From Tessaracoccus antarcticus (GTDB lineage: Bacteria > Actinomycetota > Actinomycetes > Propionibacteriales > Propionibacteriaceae), in the NCBI RefSeq assembly GCF_003688855.1, contig NZ_REFW01000003.1:124001-188000 (forward strand): a stretch of DNA of 64,000 nt, written 5' to 3'. The position numbers were made by a program, and so were the translations under genes. The notes beneath the pieces are model-generated. The model did not search any database, was not told the origin of the DNA, and saw only the letters and a list, made by a program, of their open reading frames with translations. This document shows, piece after piece, positions 1 through 12,280 of the stretch (positions are counted from its first letter, which is position 1; the number at the start of each line of letters is the position of its first letter).

Positions 1-736
1 GGTCCAGGCCCTTGCGCTGACCGACGGTGAAGTTGTGGCTGCCATGGTGGATCCCGAGCGTCACGCCGTCGGCGTCGACGATGTCCCCGGGTTCCTCGCC
101 GAGGTAGCGCGACAGGAAACCCTGCGTGTCGCCGTCGGGGATGAAACAGATGTCGTGGCTGTCGGGCTTCTTCGCCACCGCCAGCCCCAGGCGCTCGGCC
201 TCGGCACGCACCTCGGTCTTCGGGGTTTCGGCCAGGGGGAACAACGAGTGCCTCAGCTGCTCCTGCGTGAGGACGCCCAGGACGTATGACTGGTCCTTCT
301 CGGGGTCGACGGCGCGGTGCAGCTCGACGCCACCCTCACCCTGCACGAGGCGCGCGTAGTGCCCGGTGGCCACGGCGTCGAACCCGAGTGCCAGCCCCCT
401 GTTCAGCACCGCCGCGAACTTGATCTTCTCGTTGCACTTCAGGCACGGGTTGGGCGTGCGTCCGGCCTGGTACTCGGCCACGAAGTCGTCCACCACTTCT
501 TCCTGGAACTCCTGTGCGAAGTCCCAGACGTAGAAGGGGATGTCCAGGACGTCGGCGGCCCGGCGTGCGTCGTGGGAATCCTCCAGCGAGCAGCAGCCGC
601 GGGCCCCGGTGCGATAGCTCTGCGGGTTCTTCGACAGCGCCAGGTGCACACCTGTGACCTCGTGCCCTGCCGCCACCAGACGGGCCGCGGCCACCGCCGA
701 ATCAACCCCGCCACTCATGGCTGCCAGTACTCGCAC
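1..736 (-). CDS. mnmA: tRNA 2-thiouridine(34) synthase MnmA, 3' end cut by window edge
   Basis: Uses ATP and a persulfide sulfur to thiolate U34 of Lys, Glu and Gln tRNAs in the cytoplasm. About 245 of the usual ~360 residues are present; the C-terminal part lies outside the window. The frame begins [13 protein letters not shown], with the PP-loop SGGVDS. It continues through NPCLKCNE (Cys98) and DICFIP (Cys197), the two reactive cysteines of the family, and reaches FTVGQRKGL at the edge. The GTG at 736 is chosen because GGAGG sits 6 nt upstream; an in-frame GTG at 742 is too close to that site. The cysteine desulfurase just upstream is the probable sulfur donor. Confidence 0.95.
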   Translation of the reverse strand, partial: MRVLAAMSGGVDSAVAAARLVAAGHEVTGVHLALSKNPQSYRTGARGCCSLEDSHDARRAADVLDIPFYVWDFAQEFQEEVVDDFVAEYQAGRTPNPCLKCNEKIKFAAVLNRGLALGFDAVATGHYARLVQGEGGVELHRAVDPEKDQSYVLGVLTQEQLRHSLFPLAETPKTEVRAEAERLGLAVAKKPDSHDICFIPDGDTQGFLSRYLGEEPGDIVDADGVTLGIHHGSHNFTVGQRKGLD

Positions 737-813
737 GTCCACCCTCCATCATGAAAAGACTCCGCGTCGATGGTACGCGATGCACCCACGGTGACCGATT
801 CGCCTGCGGTTCC

Positions 814-1938
814 TCAGAAAGCGGCACGTGCTTGCCTGAGCGCGGTTGGCAGGACCTCCTCCAGCCTCGCGATGTCGGCGTCGGTGGTGCTGTGGCCCGT
901 GGAGAAACGCAGGGTGGCGGCAGCCTCATCGGACGTGCGCCCCATGGCCAGCAGTACCTCGCTGGGCTGGTGGACCCCGGCCCTGCACGCGGAACCCACT
1001 GAGGCGTAGACGCCCGCCTGGTCGAGCAGGAACAGCAGGTCGTTGGCGCGCGTACCGGCGAACGTGACATTGGTGATGTGGGGCGCATGCTCGGCCAGCG
1101 CCGTGCTGACGTCCCCGCCCAGTTCACGGGAGACGGCCATGATGCGCGCCTGCATGCCGCCGAGCCGTACCGTCTCCGCCTCCAGGGATTCCGTCGCGGT
1201 TGCGGCGGCGGCGGCGAATGCCGCGGCCAACGCCACAGCCCCGGTGCCTGACCTGATGTCGCGCTCCTGGCCACCCCCCAGGCCCACCATGGCGGGGGTC
1301 ACGGAGCGTCGCACCAGGAGTGCACCGATGCCCACGGGGCCCCCCACCTTGTGGGCCGACAGTGACATCATGTCGACGCCGCTGGCGCGGAAGTCCACGG
1401 GCACGTGCCCCAGTGCCTGGACGGCGTCGGTGTGCACCCAGGCGTCGTGGCCGAGCGCGGCGGCGCACAGGTCCGCGAGGGGCTGACAGATGCCTGTCTC
1501 GTTGTTGACGGCCATGACGGACACCACGCCGACGTCGCCGTCGATGGATTCGAGCGCCCTGTCAACGTCGATGACGCCGTCGCGGGTCACCGGCAGCGCC
1601 TCTGCGCCCCGCTGGAGCATCCCCAGCACGGCCGGGTGTTCCACGGCCGAGACCAGACATCGCGTCCGCCCCTGCTGTCGGCGGGCCCTCATGCCCCCGA
1701 TGAGGGCGATGCTGTCGGCCTCCGAGCCACCGGAGGTGAACACCACGTCGCCGGGTGCTGCGCCCACTGCGGCGGCCAGTCGCTCCCTGGCCTCTTCCAG
1801 TGCCCGCCGGGCACGCTGCCCCGCCACGTGGAGTGCGGACGGATTTCCCTCCAGGGGCAGGTGCGTGACGAGGGCGTCGAAGGCTTCCGGCCGCAGCGGG
1901 GAGGAGGCGGCGTGGTCCAGGTATGCGGGTGCGGGCAT
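814..1938 (-). CDS. Cysteine desulfurase (IscS/NifS class V aminotransferase)
   Basis: PLP enzyme that removes sulfur from cysteine and passes it on as a persulfide. 374 residues from the ATG at 1938 (MPAPAYLDHAASSPLRP), a typical NifS/IscS start and length. The PLP lysine is in SAHKVGG (Lys197) and the catalytic cysteine in GSACRAG (Cys318). The frame stays open further upstream, but that part has no family similarity. It is followed by mnmA 77 nt downstream on the same strand, so its main job is probably tRNA thiolation; iron-sulfur cluster supply is possible but no isc/suf genes are nearby. Confidence 0.93.
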   Translation of the reverse strand: MPAPAYLDHAASSPLRPEAFDALVTHLPLEGNPSALHVAGQRARRALEEARERLAAAVGAAPGDVVFTSGGSEADSIALIGGMRARRQQGRTRCLVSAVEHPAVLGMLQRGAEALPVTRDGVIDVDRALESIDGDVGVVSVMAVNNETGICQPLADLCAAALGHDAWVHTDAVQALGHVPVDFRASGVDMMSLSAHKVGGPVGIGALLVRRSVTPAMVGLGGGQERDIRSGTGAVALAAAFAAAAATATESLEAETVRLGGMQARIMAVSRELGGDVSTALAEHAPHITNVTFAGTRANDLLFLLDQAGVYASVGSACRAGVHQPSEVLLAMGRTSDEAAATLRFSTGHSTTDADIARLEEVLPTALRQARAAF

Positions 1939-1980
1939 GATGCCCCACGCTAGCGCGACACGCCCCGCATGCCGCTGGTA

Positions 1981-2017
1981 TGCCAGGGAACTGGCACACT
2001 GTGCAGGTTGTGCAACC
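1981..2017. promoter_or_regulatory. Inverted repeats in the cysteine desulfurase/glgX divergent intergenic region
   Basis: Two small perfect inverted repeats lie side by side: TGCCAG-GGAA-CTGGCA (1981-1996) and GGTTG-TG-CAACC (2006-2017). They sit 28-64 bases before the glgX start and could be operator sites for either divergent gene. No clear -10/-35 pair could be assigned, so this is only a candidate. Confidence 0.3.
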
Positions 2018-2044
2018 GCTTGAACTGCAATTGAGGACTCCTGT

Positions 2045-4204
<2,160 letters not shown>

Positions 4205-4212
4205 CGGACGCC

Positions 4213-4234
4213 GCCCCCGGGTGATTCCGGGGGC
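4213..4234 (+). terminator. Hairpin after glgX
   Basis: Perfect 8-bp GC stem GCCCCCGG / CCGGGGGC with a 6-nt loop, 9 nt past the glgX stop. There is no T-run, so termination may be weak or Rho-assisted. Confidence 0.5.
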
Positions 4235-4260
4235 ATGTTCGCACCACCCGGGCACGCACC

Positions 4261-4418
4261 CGCATGGAACCCGTCAGGGTTTCCCGTGATGCCGTGTGCG
4301 TTCCGTTAGGACGTCACTCCCCCCCACTGATGCGGGTGTGGACTCCAGGAGTCAAACCCGTGCGCGCAGCCAGCAAGGCTTCGCCCGCACGGGAGTCTCT
4401 TCCACAAGGAGCCGCACC
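4261..4418 (+). promoter_or_regulatory. Structured leader of the kdp operon
   Basis: The space between glgX and the kdp genes holds no gene over 30 codons but is rich in potential RNA structure. It has GGAACCC-gtca-GGGTTTCC (4266-4284, one bulge), GACTC-cag-GAGTC (4341-4353) and a long stem CCCGTGCG/CGCACGGG (4357-4393) enclosing AGCC/GGCT. GACTCC at 4341 can pair either with GGAGTC at 4348 or with GGAGTC at 4392, so the folds exclude each other. A near direct repeat starting TGATGC occurs at 4287 and 4328 (41-nt spacing). It could be a KdpE-binding region, an attenuator or an RNA switch; it does not match the c-di-AMP ydaO pattern as I know it. Confidence 0.4.
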
Positions 4419-4502
4419 ATGCTGGACATCGTGTACGTCGCCGGTCTCATCATCATCTTTGTGATGATCGGCCTGCTCGCGAAGGGGGTCGAAGCGCTGT
4501 GA
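4419..4502 (+). CDS. 27-residue membrane peptide upstream of kdpF
   Basis: Small ORF beginning [10 protein letters not shown] and ending AKGVEAL, essentially one hydrophobic helix with a short polar C-terminus. An AAGGAG Shine-Dalgarno lies 8 nt before the ATG, a better start signal than kdpF itself has. Its stop overlaps the kdpF GTG start (GTGA), implying translational coupling. It is distinct from KdpF, which follows. From memory, similarly placed one-helix ORFs precede kdpF in other high-GC bacteria, but I know of no assigned function. It could be a Kdp accessory peptide or a coupling device for kdpF. Confidence 0.6.
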   Translation: MLDIVYVAGLIIIFVMIGLLAKGVEAL

Positions 4503-4588
4503 CCGCCTTCAGCCTCCTGGCCGCCGTCCTGGCCGTCGCCGCCATCGTGTACCTCGTGTTCGCGCTCATCAGGCCGGAGCGCTTCTGA
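4499..4588 (+). CDS. kdpF: KdpF, small subunit of the Kdp K+-ATPase
   Basis: 29-residue single-helix protein, the same length as E. coli KdpF, with matching pattern: hydrophobic core, then YLVFAL and a short tail ending ERF. KdpF stabilises the KdpABC complex in the membrane. Start GTG at 4499 overlaps the stop of the preceding small ORF. Its stop overlaps the kdpA ATG (TGATG), so translation is coupled across kdpFA. Confidence 0.85.
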   Translation: MTAFSLLAAVLAVAAIVYLVFALIRPERF

Positions 4589-6261
4589 TGCCCGTCCTCC
4601 TCGCCACTTTTCAGGCGGCAACGCTGGTCCTCATGCTCGCGATCACCCATCGCCCGCTGGGCGCCTTCATGGCCCACATCTTCACCTCGGACAAGGACAT
4701 GGCGCTCGAGCGGGGCTTCTACCGCCTCATCGGCGTCGCGCCGCGCACCGACCAGACATGGCAGTCCTACCTTCGCGCCCTGCTGGCGTTCTCCGTCATC
4801 GGCTTCCTGCTGGTCTACGGGATGCAGCGACTCCAGCCCCTGCTGCCGTACGCGCTCGGATTGCCGGCCGTGCCACCGGGACTGGCGTTCAATACGGCCG
4901 TCTCCTTCGTCACCAATACGAACTGGCAGAACTACTCCCCCGAGGCCACGCTGGGCTACACCACCCAGATGGCCGGGCTCGCCGTGCAGAACTTCGTGTC
5001 AGCGGCCGTCGGCATCGCCGTGGCCATCGCGTTCGTGCGGGGATTCGCCCGCCGCACCTCGGGCACCATCGGCAACTTCTGGGTGGACGTCACCCGCGGC
5101 ACGCTGCGCCTCCTGCTGCCCATGGCTGTCCTGGGCGCCATCGTCCTGATGATCGCCGGTGTCATCCAGAACTTTCATGGCTTCACGGACATCACCACCC
5201 TGACGGGGGGCACGCAAAGCCTGCCCGGCGGCCCCGTCGCGTCCCAGGAGGTCATCAAGGAGCTCGGCACCAACGGCGGCGGCTTCTTCAACGCCAACTC
5301 CTCGCACCCGTTCGAGAACCCGACGGGGTGGAGCAACCTCTTCGAGATCTTCCTCATGCTCGTCATCCCGTTCGCGCTGCCCTACACCTTCGGACGCATG
5401 GTGGGCGACAAGCGGCAGGGATACTCCATCCTGGCCGTCATGGCCACGCTGTACCTCGCCTCGCTCGTCATCCTGAGTGCTCTGGAGTACGCGGGATCGG
5501 GCACCGCGCCCATGCTCGCGGGCGCAGCCATGGAGGGCAAGGAGCAGCGCTTCGGCATCTTCGCCACCACACTGTTCGGCACCACGAGCACCCTGACCTC
5601 CACGGGCGCCGTGAACTCCATGCACGACTCCTACACGGCACTGGGTGGCATGCTCCCCATGCTCAACATGATGCTGGGGGAGGTGGCCCCCGGAGGCGTG
5701 GGGGCAGGTCTCTACGGCATGCTCGTGCTGGCCGTCATCACCGTCTTCATCGGAGGGCTGCTCGTGGGCCGCACGCCGGAGTACCTGGGGAAGAAGATCG
5801 GGCCCAGCGAGATCAAGCTCGCCAGCCTCTACATCCTGGTCATGCCCGCGCTGGTGCTGGTGGGCACGGCGCTGAGCTTCGCCGTCCCGGCCATCCGCAC
5901 CGACGTCGAAACCACCTCCATCCTCAACCCCGGCAACCACGGGCTCTCCGAGGTCATCTACGCGTTCACGTCGGCATCCAACAACAACGGCTCCGCGTTC
6001 GCGGGCCTGACCGGCAACACGCCGTGGTTCAACACGGCGCTGGGACTCGCGATGCTGTTGGGCCGATTCGTGCCGATCCTCTTCGTCCTCGCCCTCGCGG
6101 GGGCACTGGCCCGGCAGGACAAGGTTCCCGCCACCGCCGGAACGCTCCCCACCCACAGGCCGCTCTTCGTCGGTCTGCTGGTCAGCGTGACGCTCATCGT
6201 CACGGCACTCACATTCTTCCCCATCCTCACGCTGGGGCCGCTCGCAGAAGGGCTGCGCTGA
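4588..6261 (+). CDS. kdpA: KdpA, K+-binding channel-like subunit
   Basis: 557-residue polytopic membrane protein that selects K+ and delivers it into the Kdp complex. Filter-like segments of the superfamily are visible: [29 protein letters not shown] (from residue 228) and [12 protein letters not shown]. Length and motif order are standard. It starts inside the kdpF stop codon and is followed by kdpB after 2 nt. Expression should be controlled by KdpDE encoded downstream. Confidence 0.97.
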   Translation: MPVLLATFQAATLVLMLAITHRPLGAFMAHIFTSDKDMALERGFYRLIGVAPRTDQTWQSYLRALLAFSVIGFLLVYGMQRLQPLLPYALGLPAVPPGLAFNTAVSFVTNTNWQNYSPEATLGYTTQMAGLAVQNFVSAAVGIAVAIAFVRGFARRTSGTIGNFWVDVTRGTLRLLLPMAVLGAIVLMIAGVIQNFHGFTDITTLTGGTQSLPGGPVASQEVIKELGTNGGGFFNANSSHPFENPTGWSNLFEIFLMLVIPFALPYTFGRMVGDKRQGYSILAVMATLYLASLVILSALEYAGSGTAPMLAGAAMEGKEQRFGIFATTLFGTTSTLTSTGAVNSMHDSYTALGGMLPMLNMMLGEVAPGGVGAGLYGMLVLAVITVFIGGLLVGRTPEYLGKKIGPSEIKLASLYILVMPALVLVGTALSFAVPAIRTDVETTSILNPGNHGLSEVIYAFTSASNNNGSAFAGLTGNTPWFNTALGLAMLLGRFVPILFVLALAGALARQDKVPATAGTLPTHRPLFVGLLVSVTLIVTALTFFPILTLGPLAEGLR

Positions 6262-6263
6262 AC

Positions 6264-8423
6264 ATGACCACCCTCACCGCACCAACACCACCTGAGACGT
6301 CGTCCGCCCCGCCGCCATCGCGCAGTTCTCGGGGTGCCTTCAGCCCGTCGTCCTTGCTCGAGGCGCTCCCGGGAGCCTTCCGCAAACTCGACCCGCGACT
6401 CATGTGGCGCAACCCCGTGATGTTCATCGTCGAAGTGGGTGCCGCCCTGACGACGTTGCTCGCCATCGTGGAGCCCTTCGTCGGTGGTCCCGGCACCTCC
6501 GGAGGCACCGCCATCCCGGGCTCCTTCACCTGGGGCATCGCCATCTGGCTGTGGCTCACGGTGGTGTTCGCCAACATGGCCGAGTCGGTGGCGGAAGGAC
6601 GCGGCAAGGCACAGGCCGACAGCCTCCGCAAGACGCGCACCAGCACCATCGCCCGGCGTGTCACGGACTACCAGGAGACGGAGGACCCGGCAGCGGGTGC
6701 ATCCGACCTCGAGGACATGTCATCAGCCGATCTGCAGCTGGGTGACGTGGTGGTGATCGTTGCCGGGGAACTGGTCCCCGGCGACGGTGACATCATCTGG
6801 GGCATCGCCTCCATCGACGAGTCGGCCATCACCGGGGAGTCCGCCCCCGTGGTCCGGGAGTCCGGCGGGGACCGCAGCGCCGTCACCGGCGGCACCCGAG
6901 TCCTGTCGGACCGCATCGTGGTGCGCATCACCTCCAAGCCGGGCGAGACGTTCGTGGACCGCATGATCAGCCTCGTGGAGGGTGCCTCCCGCCAGAAGAC
7001 CCCCAACGAGATCGCACTCAACGTGTTGCTGGCCAGCCTGTCCATCATCTTCCTCGTGGTCACCCTGACACTGGGGCCCATCGCCTCCGCGGTGAACGCA
7101 GACGTCACCCTGCCCATCCTCATCGCCCTGCTCGTCTGCCTCATCCCCACCACCATTGGAGCCCTGCTCTCGGCGATTGGCATCGCAGGCATGGACCGCC
7201 TCGTGCAGCACAACGTCCTGGCCATGTCAGGGCGCGCCGTGGAGGCAGCCGGGGACGTCACCACACTGTTGCTCGACAAGACCGGCACCATCACCTACGG
7301 CAACCGGCGCGCCTCGGAGTTCGTGCCACTCGACGGCGTCACCGTGGGTGAGCTGGTGGAGGCGGCCGCACTGTCCTCCCTGGCCGACCCCACTCCCGAG
7401 GGCAAGTCCATCGTCGACCTGGCACGTGTCCTCGGCGTCGACGTCGGCGAGAGCGCCCCCGGCGACGTCGTCCCCTTCACGGCACAGACCCGCATGAGCG
7501 GTCTCGACCAACCCGGAGGAACCACCATCCGCAAGGGCGCCGGATCCGCAGTCATCGTGTGGGTCGAGCAGTTCTCCCCGCTGCACCGATCCGTGAGGGC
7601 ACAGCTGGACGCGGAGGTCGAGGCCATCTCGCAGGGGGGCGGGACCCCCCTGGTGGTGGCGGTGGCCACCGCGTCCGGCGAGTGCCGCATCCTCGGTCTC
7701 GTCCATCTGAAGGACGTCGTCAAGGACGGCCTCAAGGAACGCTTCGCCGAACTGCGGACCATGGGCATCCGCACGGTCATGATCACGGGCGACAACCCCC
7801 TGACCGCCCGTGCCATCGCGGCCGAGGCCGGCGTGGACGACTTCCTGGCCGAGGCCACACCCGAGCAGAAGATGGAGCTCATCAAACGGGAGCAGGCCGG
7901 TGGCAACCTGGTGGCCATGACCGGCGACGGTACCAACGACGCCCCCGCGCTGGCGCAGGCCGACGTCGGAGTGGCCATGAACACGGGCACCTCTGCGGCC
8001 AAGGAGGCGGGCAACATGGTGGACCTCGATTCAGACCCCACCAAGCTCATCGACATCGTGCGCATCGGCAAGCAGTTGCTCATCACCCGCGGGGCCCTCA
8101 CCACGTTCTCGATCGCGAACGACATCGCCAAGTACTTCGCCATCATCCCGGCCATGTTCGTGGGCATCTTCCCCGGCCTGGGCGTCCTCAACATCATGGG
8201 TCTGCACTCCCCCGCCTCGGCGGTCCTGGCGGCCATCATCTTCAATGCACTGGTGATTGTCTTCCTCATCCCGCTGGCGCTGAAGGGCGTCGCCTACCGA
8301 GCGCTCAGCACCTCACGGATCCTCGGGCGCAACCTGCTGCGCTACGGCGTGGGTGGTGTCATCGCCCCGTTCATCGGGATCAAGCTCATCGACCTCGTCG
8401 TCAGCATGCTCCCCGGCTTCTGA
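6264..8423 (+). CDS. kdpB: KdpB, P-type ATPase catalytic subunit
   Basis: 719-residue P-type ATPase that hydrolyses ATP to drive high-affinity K+ uptake. It contains the phosphorylation motif DKTGTIT (Asp338), the actuator motif [18 protein letters not shown] and the hinge [11 protein letters not shown]. Start ATG at 6264 ([10 protein letters not shown]) follows the kdpA stop by 2 nt. The same frame is open upstream through kdpA, but that stretch is antiparallel to no family and is not part of KdpB. The N-terminal ~35 residues are Pro/Ser-rich and probably disordered. Confidence 0.97.
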   Translation: MTTLTAPTPPETSSAPPPSRSSRGAFSPSSLLEALPGAFRKLDPRLMWRNPVMFIVEVGAALTTLLAIVEPFVGGPGTSGGTAIPGSFTWGIAIWLWLTVVFANMAESVAEGRGKAQADSLRKTRTSTIARRVTDYQETEDPAAGASDLEDMSSADLQLGDVVVIVAGELVPGDGDIIWGIASIDESAITGESAPVVRESGGDRSAVTGGTRVLSDRIVVRITSKPGETFVDRMISLVEGASRQKTPNEIALNVLLASLSIIFLVVTLTLGPIASAVNADVTLPILIALLVCLIPTTIGALLSAIGIAGMDRLVQHNVLAMSGRAVEAAGDVTTLLLDKTGTITYGNRRASEFVPLDGVTVGELVEAAALSSLADPTPEGKSIVDLARVLGVDVGESAPGDVVPFTAQTRMSGLDQPGGTTIRKGAGSAVIVWVEQFSPLHRSVRAQLDAEVEAISQGGGTPLVVAVATASGECRILGLVHLKDVVKDGLKERFAELRTMGIRTVMITGDNPLTARAIAAEAGVDDFLAEATPEQKMELIKREQAGGNLVAMTGDGTNDAPALAQADVGVAMNTGTSAAKEAGNMVDLDSDPTKLIDIVRIGKQLLITRGALTTFSIANDIAKYFAIIPAMFVGIFPGLGVLNIMGLHSPASAVLAAIIFNALVIVFLIPLALKGVAYRALSTSRILGRNLLRYGVGGVIAPFIGIKLIDLVVSMLPGF

Positions 8424-8452
8424 CGTCCTCTCCTCCACAGAAAGCTCTCACC

Positions 8453-9061
8453 ATGTCCTCATCCCGCAACGGCCTGCGCACCACCCTCGTGGCGCTGCGC
8501 GCCATGATCATCCTCACCCTCGTCCTCGGGGTGGCCTACCCCCTGGTCGTCACCGGAATCGGCGCCGTGCTGCTGCCGGGTCGTGCCGGCGGTTCCACCG
8601 TGGAGGTGGCAGGCGCCGTGGTGGGCTCGTCACTGATCGGGCAGTCGTTCACGGACGCCACCGGGAATCCGCTGCCCGAGTACTTCCAGTCCCGCCCATC
8701 GGCTGCTGGGGAGGGGTACGACGGTGCAGGCTCCAGCGGTTCGAACCTCGGACCGGAGAACCCCGACCTGATCGCTGCCATTCAGGAGCGCAGGCAGCAG
8801 GTGGCAGCCTTCAACGACGTGGAGGTGGACGCCGTACCGCCCGACGCCGTCACTGCATCGTCATCCGGACTGGACCCCCACATCAGCCCGGCGTACGCAC
8901 GTCTGCAGGTCGCACGGGTGGCCGCGGCCCGATCGTTGCCGGAGACCACGGTGCGGGAACTCGTGGAAGCTAGCATTGCCTCACGAGACCTCGGGTTCCT
9001 GGGCGAGGAGACTGTCAATGTCCTGGAGCTGAACGTGGCTCTCGACGGCTTGGAGGGCTAG
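8453..9061 (+). CDS. kdpC: KdpC subunit
   Basis: 202-residue subunit with one N-terminal membrane helix and an exported domain that completes the KdpFABC complex. Family segments are YPLVVTGIGAVLLPGRAGGS, SGSNLGPENPDL and DPHISPAYARLQVARVAAAR. Start ATG at 8453 (MSSSRNGLR), 29 nt after kdpB. Followed by kdpD 4 nt downstream. Confidence 0.95.
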   Translation: MSSSRNGLRTTLVALRAMIILTLVLGVAYPLVVTGIGAVLLPGRAGGSTVEVAGAVVGSSLIGQSFTDATGNPLPEYFQSRPSAAGEGYDGAGSSGSNLGPENPDLIAAIQERRQQVAAFNDVEVDAVPPDAVTASSSGLDPHISPAYARLQVARVAAARSLPETTVRELVEASIASRDLGFLGEETVNVLELNVALDGLEG

Positions 9062-9065
9062 GGCG

Positions 9066-11576
9066 ATGCGACGAGGACGGCTTCGGGTACTGCTCGGCGC
9101 CGCGCCCGGCGTGGGGAAGACGTATTCGATGCTGGAGGAGGGCCGGACCCTGCTGGGTGAGGGTCGAGACGTCGTGGTGGCGTTCGTGGAGGTGCACGGA
9201 CGCCAGGCCACCGCCGCCATGACCGAGGGCCTGGAGATCATGGACAGGCTCGAGGTGACCCACCGGGGCGTGACGCTCACGGAGATGGATCTCGACGCCG
9301 TGCTGACCCGGCGCCCCGAGATCGCGCTCGTCGATGAACTGGCCCACACCAACGCGCCCGGGTCCAGGCACGAGAAGCGCTGGCAGGACGTGGAGACGCT
9401 GCTGGATGCTGGCATCGATGTCATGTCGACGGTGAACATCCAGCACATCGAATCCCTCAATGACGTGGTGCAGCAGATTACCGGTGTGCCCCAGCGGGAG
9501 ACCATTCCCGATGCGGTGCTGCGCTCCGCCCACCAGATTGAGGTGGTGGACCTGGCCCCTCAGGCATTGCGCGACCGCCTCGCCGTGGGCCGCGTCTACC
9601 CTGCGGAGCGCATCGACGCCGCACTCTCCAACTACTTCCGCCTCGGCAACCTCACCGCCCTGCGCGAGTTGGCGCTGCTGTGGCTGGCCGACGAGGTGGA
9701 CAGCGCGCTCAAGGACTACCGCGCGGAGCACGGCATAGACAGCCGGTGGGAGGCCCGCGAACGGGTGGTTGTGACGCTGACGGGTGGGCCCGAGGGCGAG
9801 GCGCTGCTCCGCCGGGGGGCGCGCATCGCGGCCCGGTCGGCGGGTGGTGACCTCGTGGCCGTGCACGTCGTCAGCCAGGATGGCCTGCGCAGCCCCCACC
9901 CGGAGTCGCTCGCACACCAGCGCGCTCTCGTGGAGAAACTGGGCGGCTCCTACCACCAGGTCGTTGGCGACGACGTCCCGCGGGCACTCGTCGACTTCGC
10001 CCGCAGCATCAACGCCAGCCAGCTGGTCATCGGCGTCAGCCGCCGCAACCGGCTGACGGCGGCATTCACGGGCCCCGGCATCGGGGCGACGGTGATCCGG
10101 GAGTCCGGCGACATCGACGTCCACATCGTGACCCACTCGGCCGCGGGTGGGAGGCTACGGCTCCCACGCATCGGCGGCGCCCTGTCCATCCGGCGACGCA
10201 TCATCGGATTCGTGCTGGCCCTGCTCGGGGGGCCGCTGGTGACGTGGCTGCTCGTCTCCTTCCGGTCGGACGACTCCATCACGAGCGACGTCCTGACCTT
10301 CCAACTCCTCATCGTCATCGTCGCGCTGACAGGCGGCATCTGGCCAGCGCTGTTCACGGCCCTCATGTCCGGTCTGACCCTGGACTTCTTCTTCGTCGAA
10401 CCCATCTACACCATTACGGTGGACAAGGGGTTGCACGCTCTGGCGCTGGTGCTCTTCGTGGTGAACGCCGTGCTGGTCAGCTACGTGGTGGACCAGGCTG
10501 CGCGGCGCACCCGTGTCGCCAACCGGGCTGCCGCCGAGTCGGAACTCCTTGCCACTGTCTCCGGCAGTGTCATCCGTGGTGAGGGTGCCATCGAGGCACT
10601 CGTGGGGCGCACGCGCGAGGCGTTCGGGCTCACCGCCGCACGGTTGGTGGCGGACGGCAACACCATTCGGCAGGACGGAGAACCCACCCCCGGCGAGCCC
10701 CACGTCGACATTCCCGTGGGCGAGCGTGGGATCCTCGAGCTCTACGGGGCGGACCTGGAGTCCTCGGAACAGCGACTGCTCGCCGTCATCGCCTCCCAAC
10801 TCGACGCGGCCCTGGAGTACACCGACCTCTCAGCGACGGCACGCGAACTGGGGCCTCTGGCAGAAACCGACCGTGTGCGCAGCGCCCTGCTCTCGGCCGT
10901 GAGCCACGACCTGCGTCGCCCGCTCGCCGCCGCCACGGCCGCTGTCACGGGCCTGCGCTCCACTGATGTCCCTCTCAGCGAGGAGGACCGTCGCGACCTC
11001 CTCGCCACGGCCGACGAGAGCCTGGGCACGCTGTCCACGCTGGTCACCAGCCTTCTGGACGTCAGCCGCCTGCAGGCCGGTGCACTTGCGGTCTCGCTGG
11101 CACCCGTGGACGCCGAGGACGTCATCCTTCCCGCGCTCGACGAGCTCAAGCTCGGGCCTGCCGAGATGGAACTGGACCTGGATCCCGATCTTCCCGCCAT
11201 GGTGGCGGACGCGGGCCTCCTGCAGCGCGTGGTGGTGAACCTGCTCGACAACGCCCTGCGGTTCGCGCCACCCGAGAAGCGTGTCCGGATCTCCACGAGC
11301 AGCTTCGCCGACACCGTCCAGATTCGGGTGGTGGACCAGGGCCCGGGCATCGCTCACGACCGTCGCGACCAGGTGTTCGTCCCGTTCCAACGCCTGGGGG
11401 ACACGGACAACCTCACGGGGCTGGGCCTTGGCCTTGCCCTGTCGAAGGGGTTCACCGAGGGCATGGGTGGCACCCTCGAGGCGGAGGACACCCCGGGGGG
11501 CGGCCTGACGATGGTGGTCGAACTCCCCGCGGCCGCAGGGTCGCGCCGATACGGTGGCGAGGTGGAGGAGACATGA
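9066..11576 (+). CDS. kdpD: KdpD osmosensitive K+ sensor histidine kinase
   Basis: 836 residues. N-terminal KdpD domain with Walker A GAAPGVGKT (residues 11-19), then a Usp-like domain (about 240-350), a block of about four membrane helices (about 380-480), a GAF-like region and the kinase core. H-box SHDLRRPL with His614; the N-box region (NLLDNALRFA) and G-boxes (DQGPGIA, GLGLGLA) are present. It phosphorylates KdpE in response to low K+ or turgor; c-di-AMP binding to the Usp-like domain is known in some relatives but cannot be judged here. The 3' end overlaps kdpE by 4 nt (ATGA). Confidence 0.96.
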   Translation: MRRGRLRVLLGAAPGVGKTYSMLEEGRTLLGEGRDVVVAFVEVHGRQATAAMTEGLEIMDRLEVTHRGVTLTEMDLDAVLTRRPEIALVDELAHTNAPGSRHEKRWQDVETLLDAGIDVMSTVNIQHIESLNDVVQQITGVPQRETIPDAVLRSAHQIEVVDLAPQALRDRLAVGRVYPAERIDAALSNYFRLGNLTALRELALLWLADEVDSALKDYRAEHGIDSRWEARERVVVTLTGGPEGEALLRRGARIAARSAGGDLVAVHVVSQDGLRSPHPESLAHQRALVEKLGGSYHQVVGDDVPRALVDFARSINASQLVIGVSRRNRLTAAFTGPGIGATVIRESGDIDVHIVTHSAAGGRLRLPRIGGALSIRRRIIGFVLALLGGPLVTWLLVSFRSDDSITSDVLTFQLLIVIVALTGGIWPALFTALMSGLTLDFFFVEPIYTITVDKGLHALALVLFVVNAVLVSYVVDQAARRTRVANRAAAESELLATVSGSVIRGEGAIEALVGRTREAFGLTAARLVADGNTIRQDGEPTPGEPHVDIPVGERGILELYGADLESSEQRLLAVIASQLDAALEYTDLSATARELGPLAETDRVRSALLSAVSHDLRRPLAAATAAVTGLRSTDVPLSEEDRRDLLATADESLGTLSTLVTSLLDVSRLQAGALAVSLAPVDAEDVILPALDELKLGPAEMELDLDPDLPAMVADAGLLQRVVVNLLDNALRFAPPEKRVRISTSSFADTVQIRVVDQGPGIAHDRRDQVFVPFQRLGDTDNLTGLGLGLALSKGFTEGMGGTLEAEDTPGGGLTMVVELPAAAGSRRYGGEVEET

Positions 11577-12265
11577 AGATCCTCATCGCCGACGACGATC
11601 CCCAGATCCTGCGCGCACTGCGCATCACCCTCACGGCCCGGCGCTACGAGATCGTCACGGCGGCCACGGGCGCCGAGGCCATCAACGTCGCCATCGAAGC
11701 GCGGCCGGATCTCTACATGCTGGACCTGGGGATGCCCGAGCTGGACGGCCTTGACGTCATCCACGCCCTGCGTGGCTGGACGTCGGCCCCCATCCTGGTG
11801 GTGTCGGGCCGCACGGGCGCCGGGGACAAGGTGGACGCCCTCGACGCCGGGGCCGACGACTACGTGACCAAACCCTTCTCCATCGACGAACTCCTGGCCC
11901 GCATTCGGGCACTCACGAGGCGGGTCATCCCCCAGGAGGATGCCCCACCATCAGTGCGCCTGGGTGACATCACCATCGACCTGGCAGCCCGTGTCATCAG
12001 TCGCTCCACGCCGGAGGGGCAGGTTGCCGTTCGCCTCACCCCCACGGAGTGGGCCGTCCTGGACCTGCTGGTGCGCAATGCCGGAAAGCTGGTCACGCGA
12101 CGCACCCTCCTGGCCGACATCTGGGGTTCGGAGCACATCACCGACACCGGCTACCTGCGCCTCTACATCTCCCAGCTGCGCAAGAAGATCGAGCCCGACC
12201 CCGCGCGGCCACGATTCCTGCTCACGGAACCTGGGATGGGCTACCGGCTCACGACCGGCGCCTGA
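11573..12265 (+). CDS. kdpE: KdpE response regulator
   Basis: 230-residue OmpR-type regulator: receiver domain with phospho-acceptor Asp51 (YMLDLGMPELDG) and switch lysine in VTKPFS, followed by a winged-helix DNA-binding domain (LTPTEWAVLDLLVRNAGKLV). It activates the kdp structural genes when phosphorylated by KdpD. Start ATG overlaps the kdpD stop. The next gene converges on it, only 15 nt away, with no obvious terminator between. Confidence 0.96.
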   Translation: MKILIADDDPQILRALRITLTARRYEIVTAATGAEAINVAIEARPDLYMLDLGMPELDGLDVIHALRGWTSAPILVVSGRTGAGDKVDALDAGADDYVTKPFSIDELLARIRALTRRVIPQEDAPPSVRLGDITIDLAARVISRSTPEGQVAVRLTPTEWAVLDLLVRNAGKLVTRRTLLADIWGSEHITDTGYLRLYISQLRKKIEPDPARPRFLLTEPGMGYRLTTGA

Positions 12266-12280
12266 TGCCCTGATCCCCAC

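Noticed and set aside
4261-4418. c-di-AMP ydaO riboswitch before kdp
   Set aside because: The conserved ydaO core elements that I know are not found; only generic stems are seen.
4758-6263. N-terminal extension of kdpB through kdpA
   Set aside because: Out-of-frame reading of kdpA; KdpB starts at 6264 by family length and spacing.
12266-12280. Terminator between kdpE and the SDR gene
   Set aside because: Only 15 nt and no inverted repeat.
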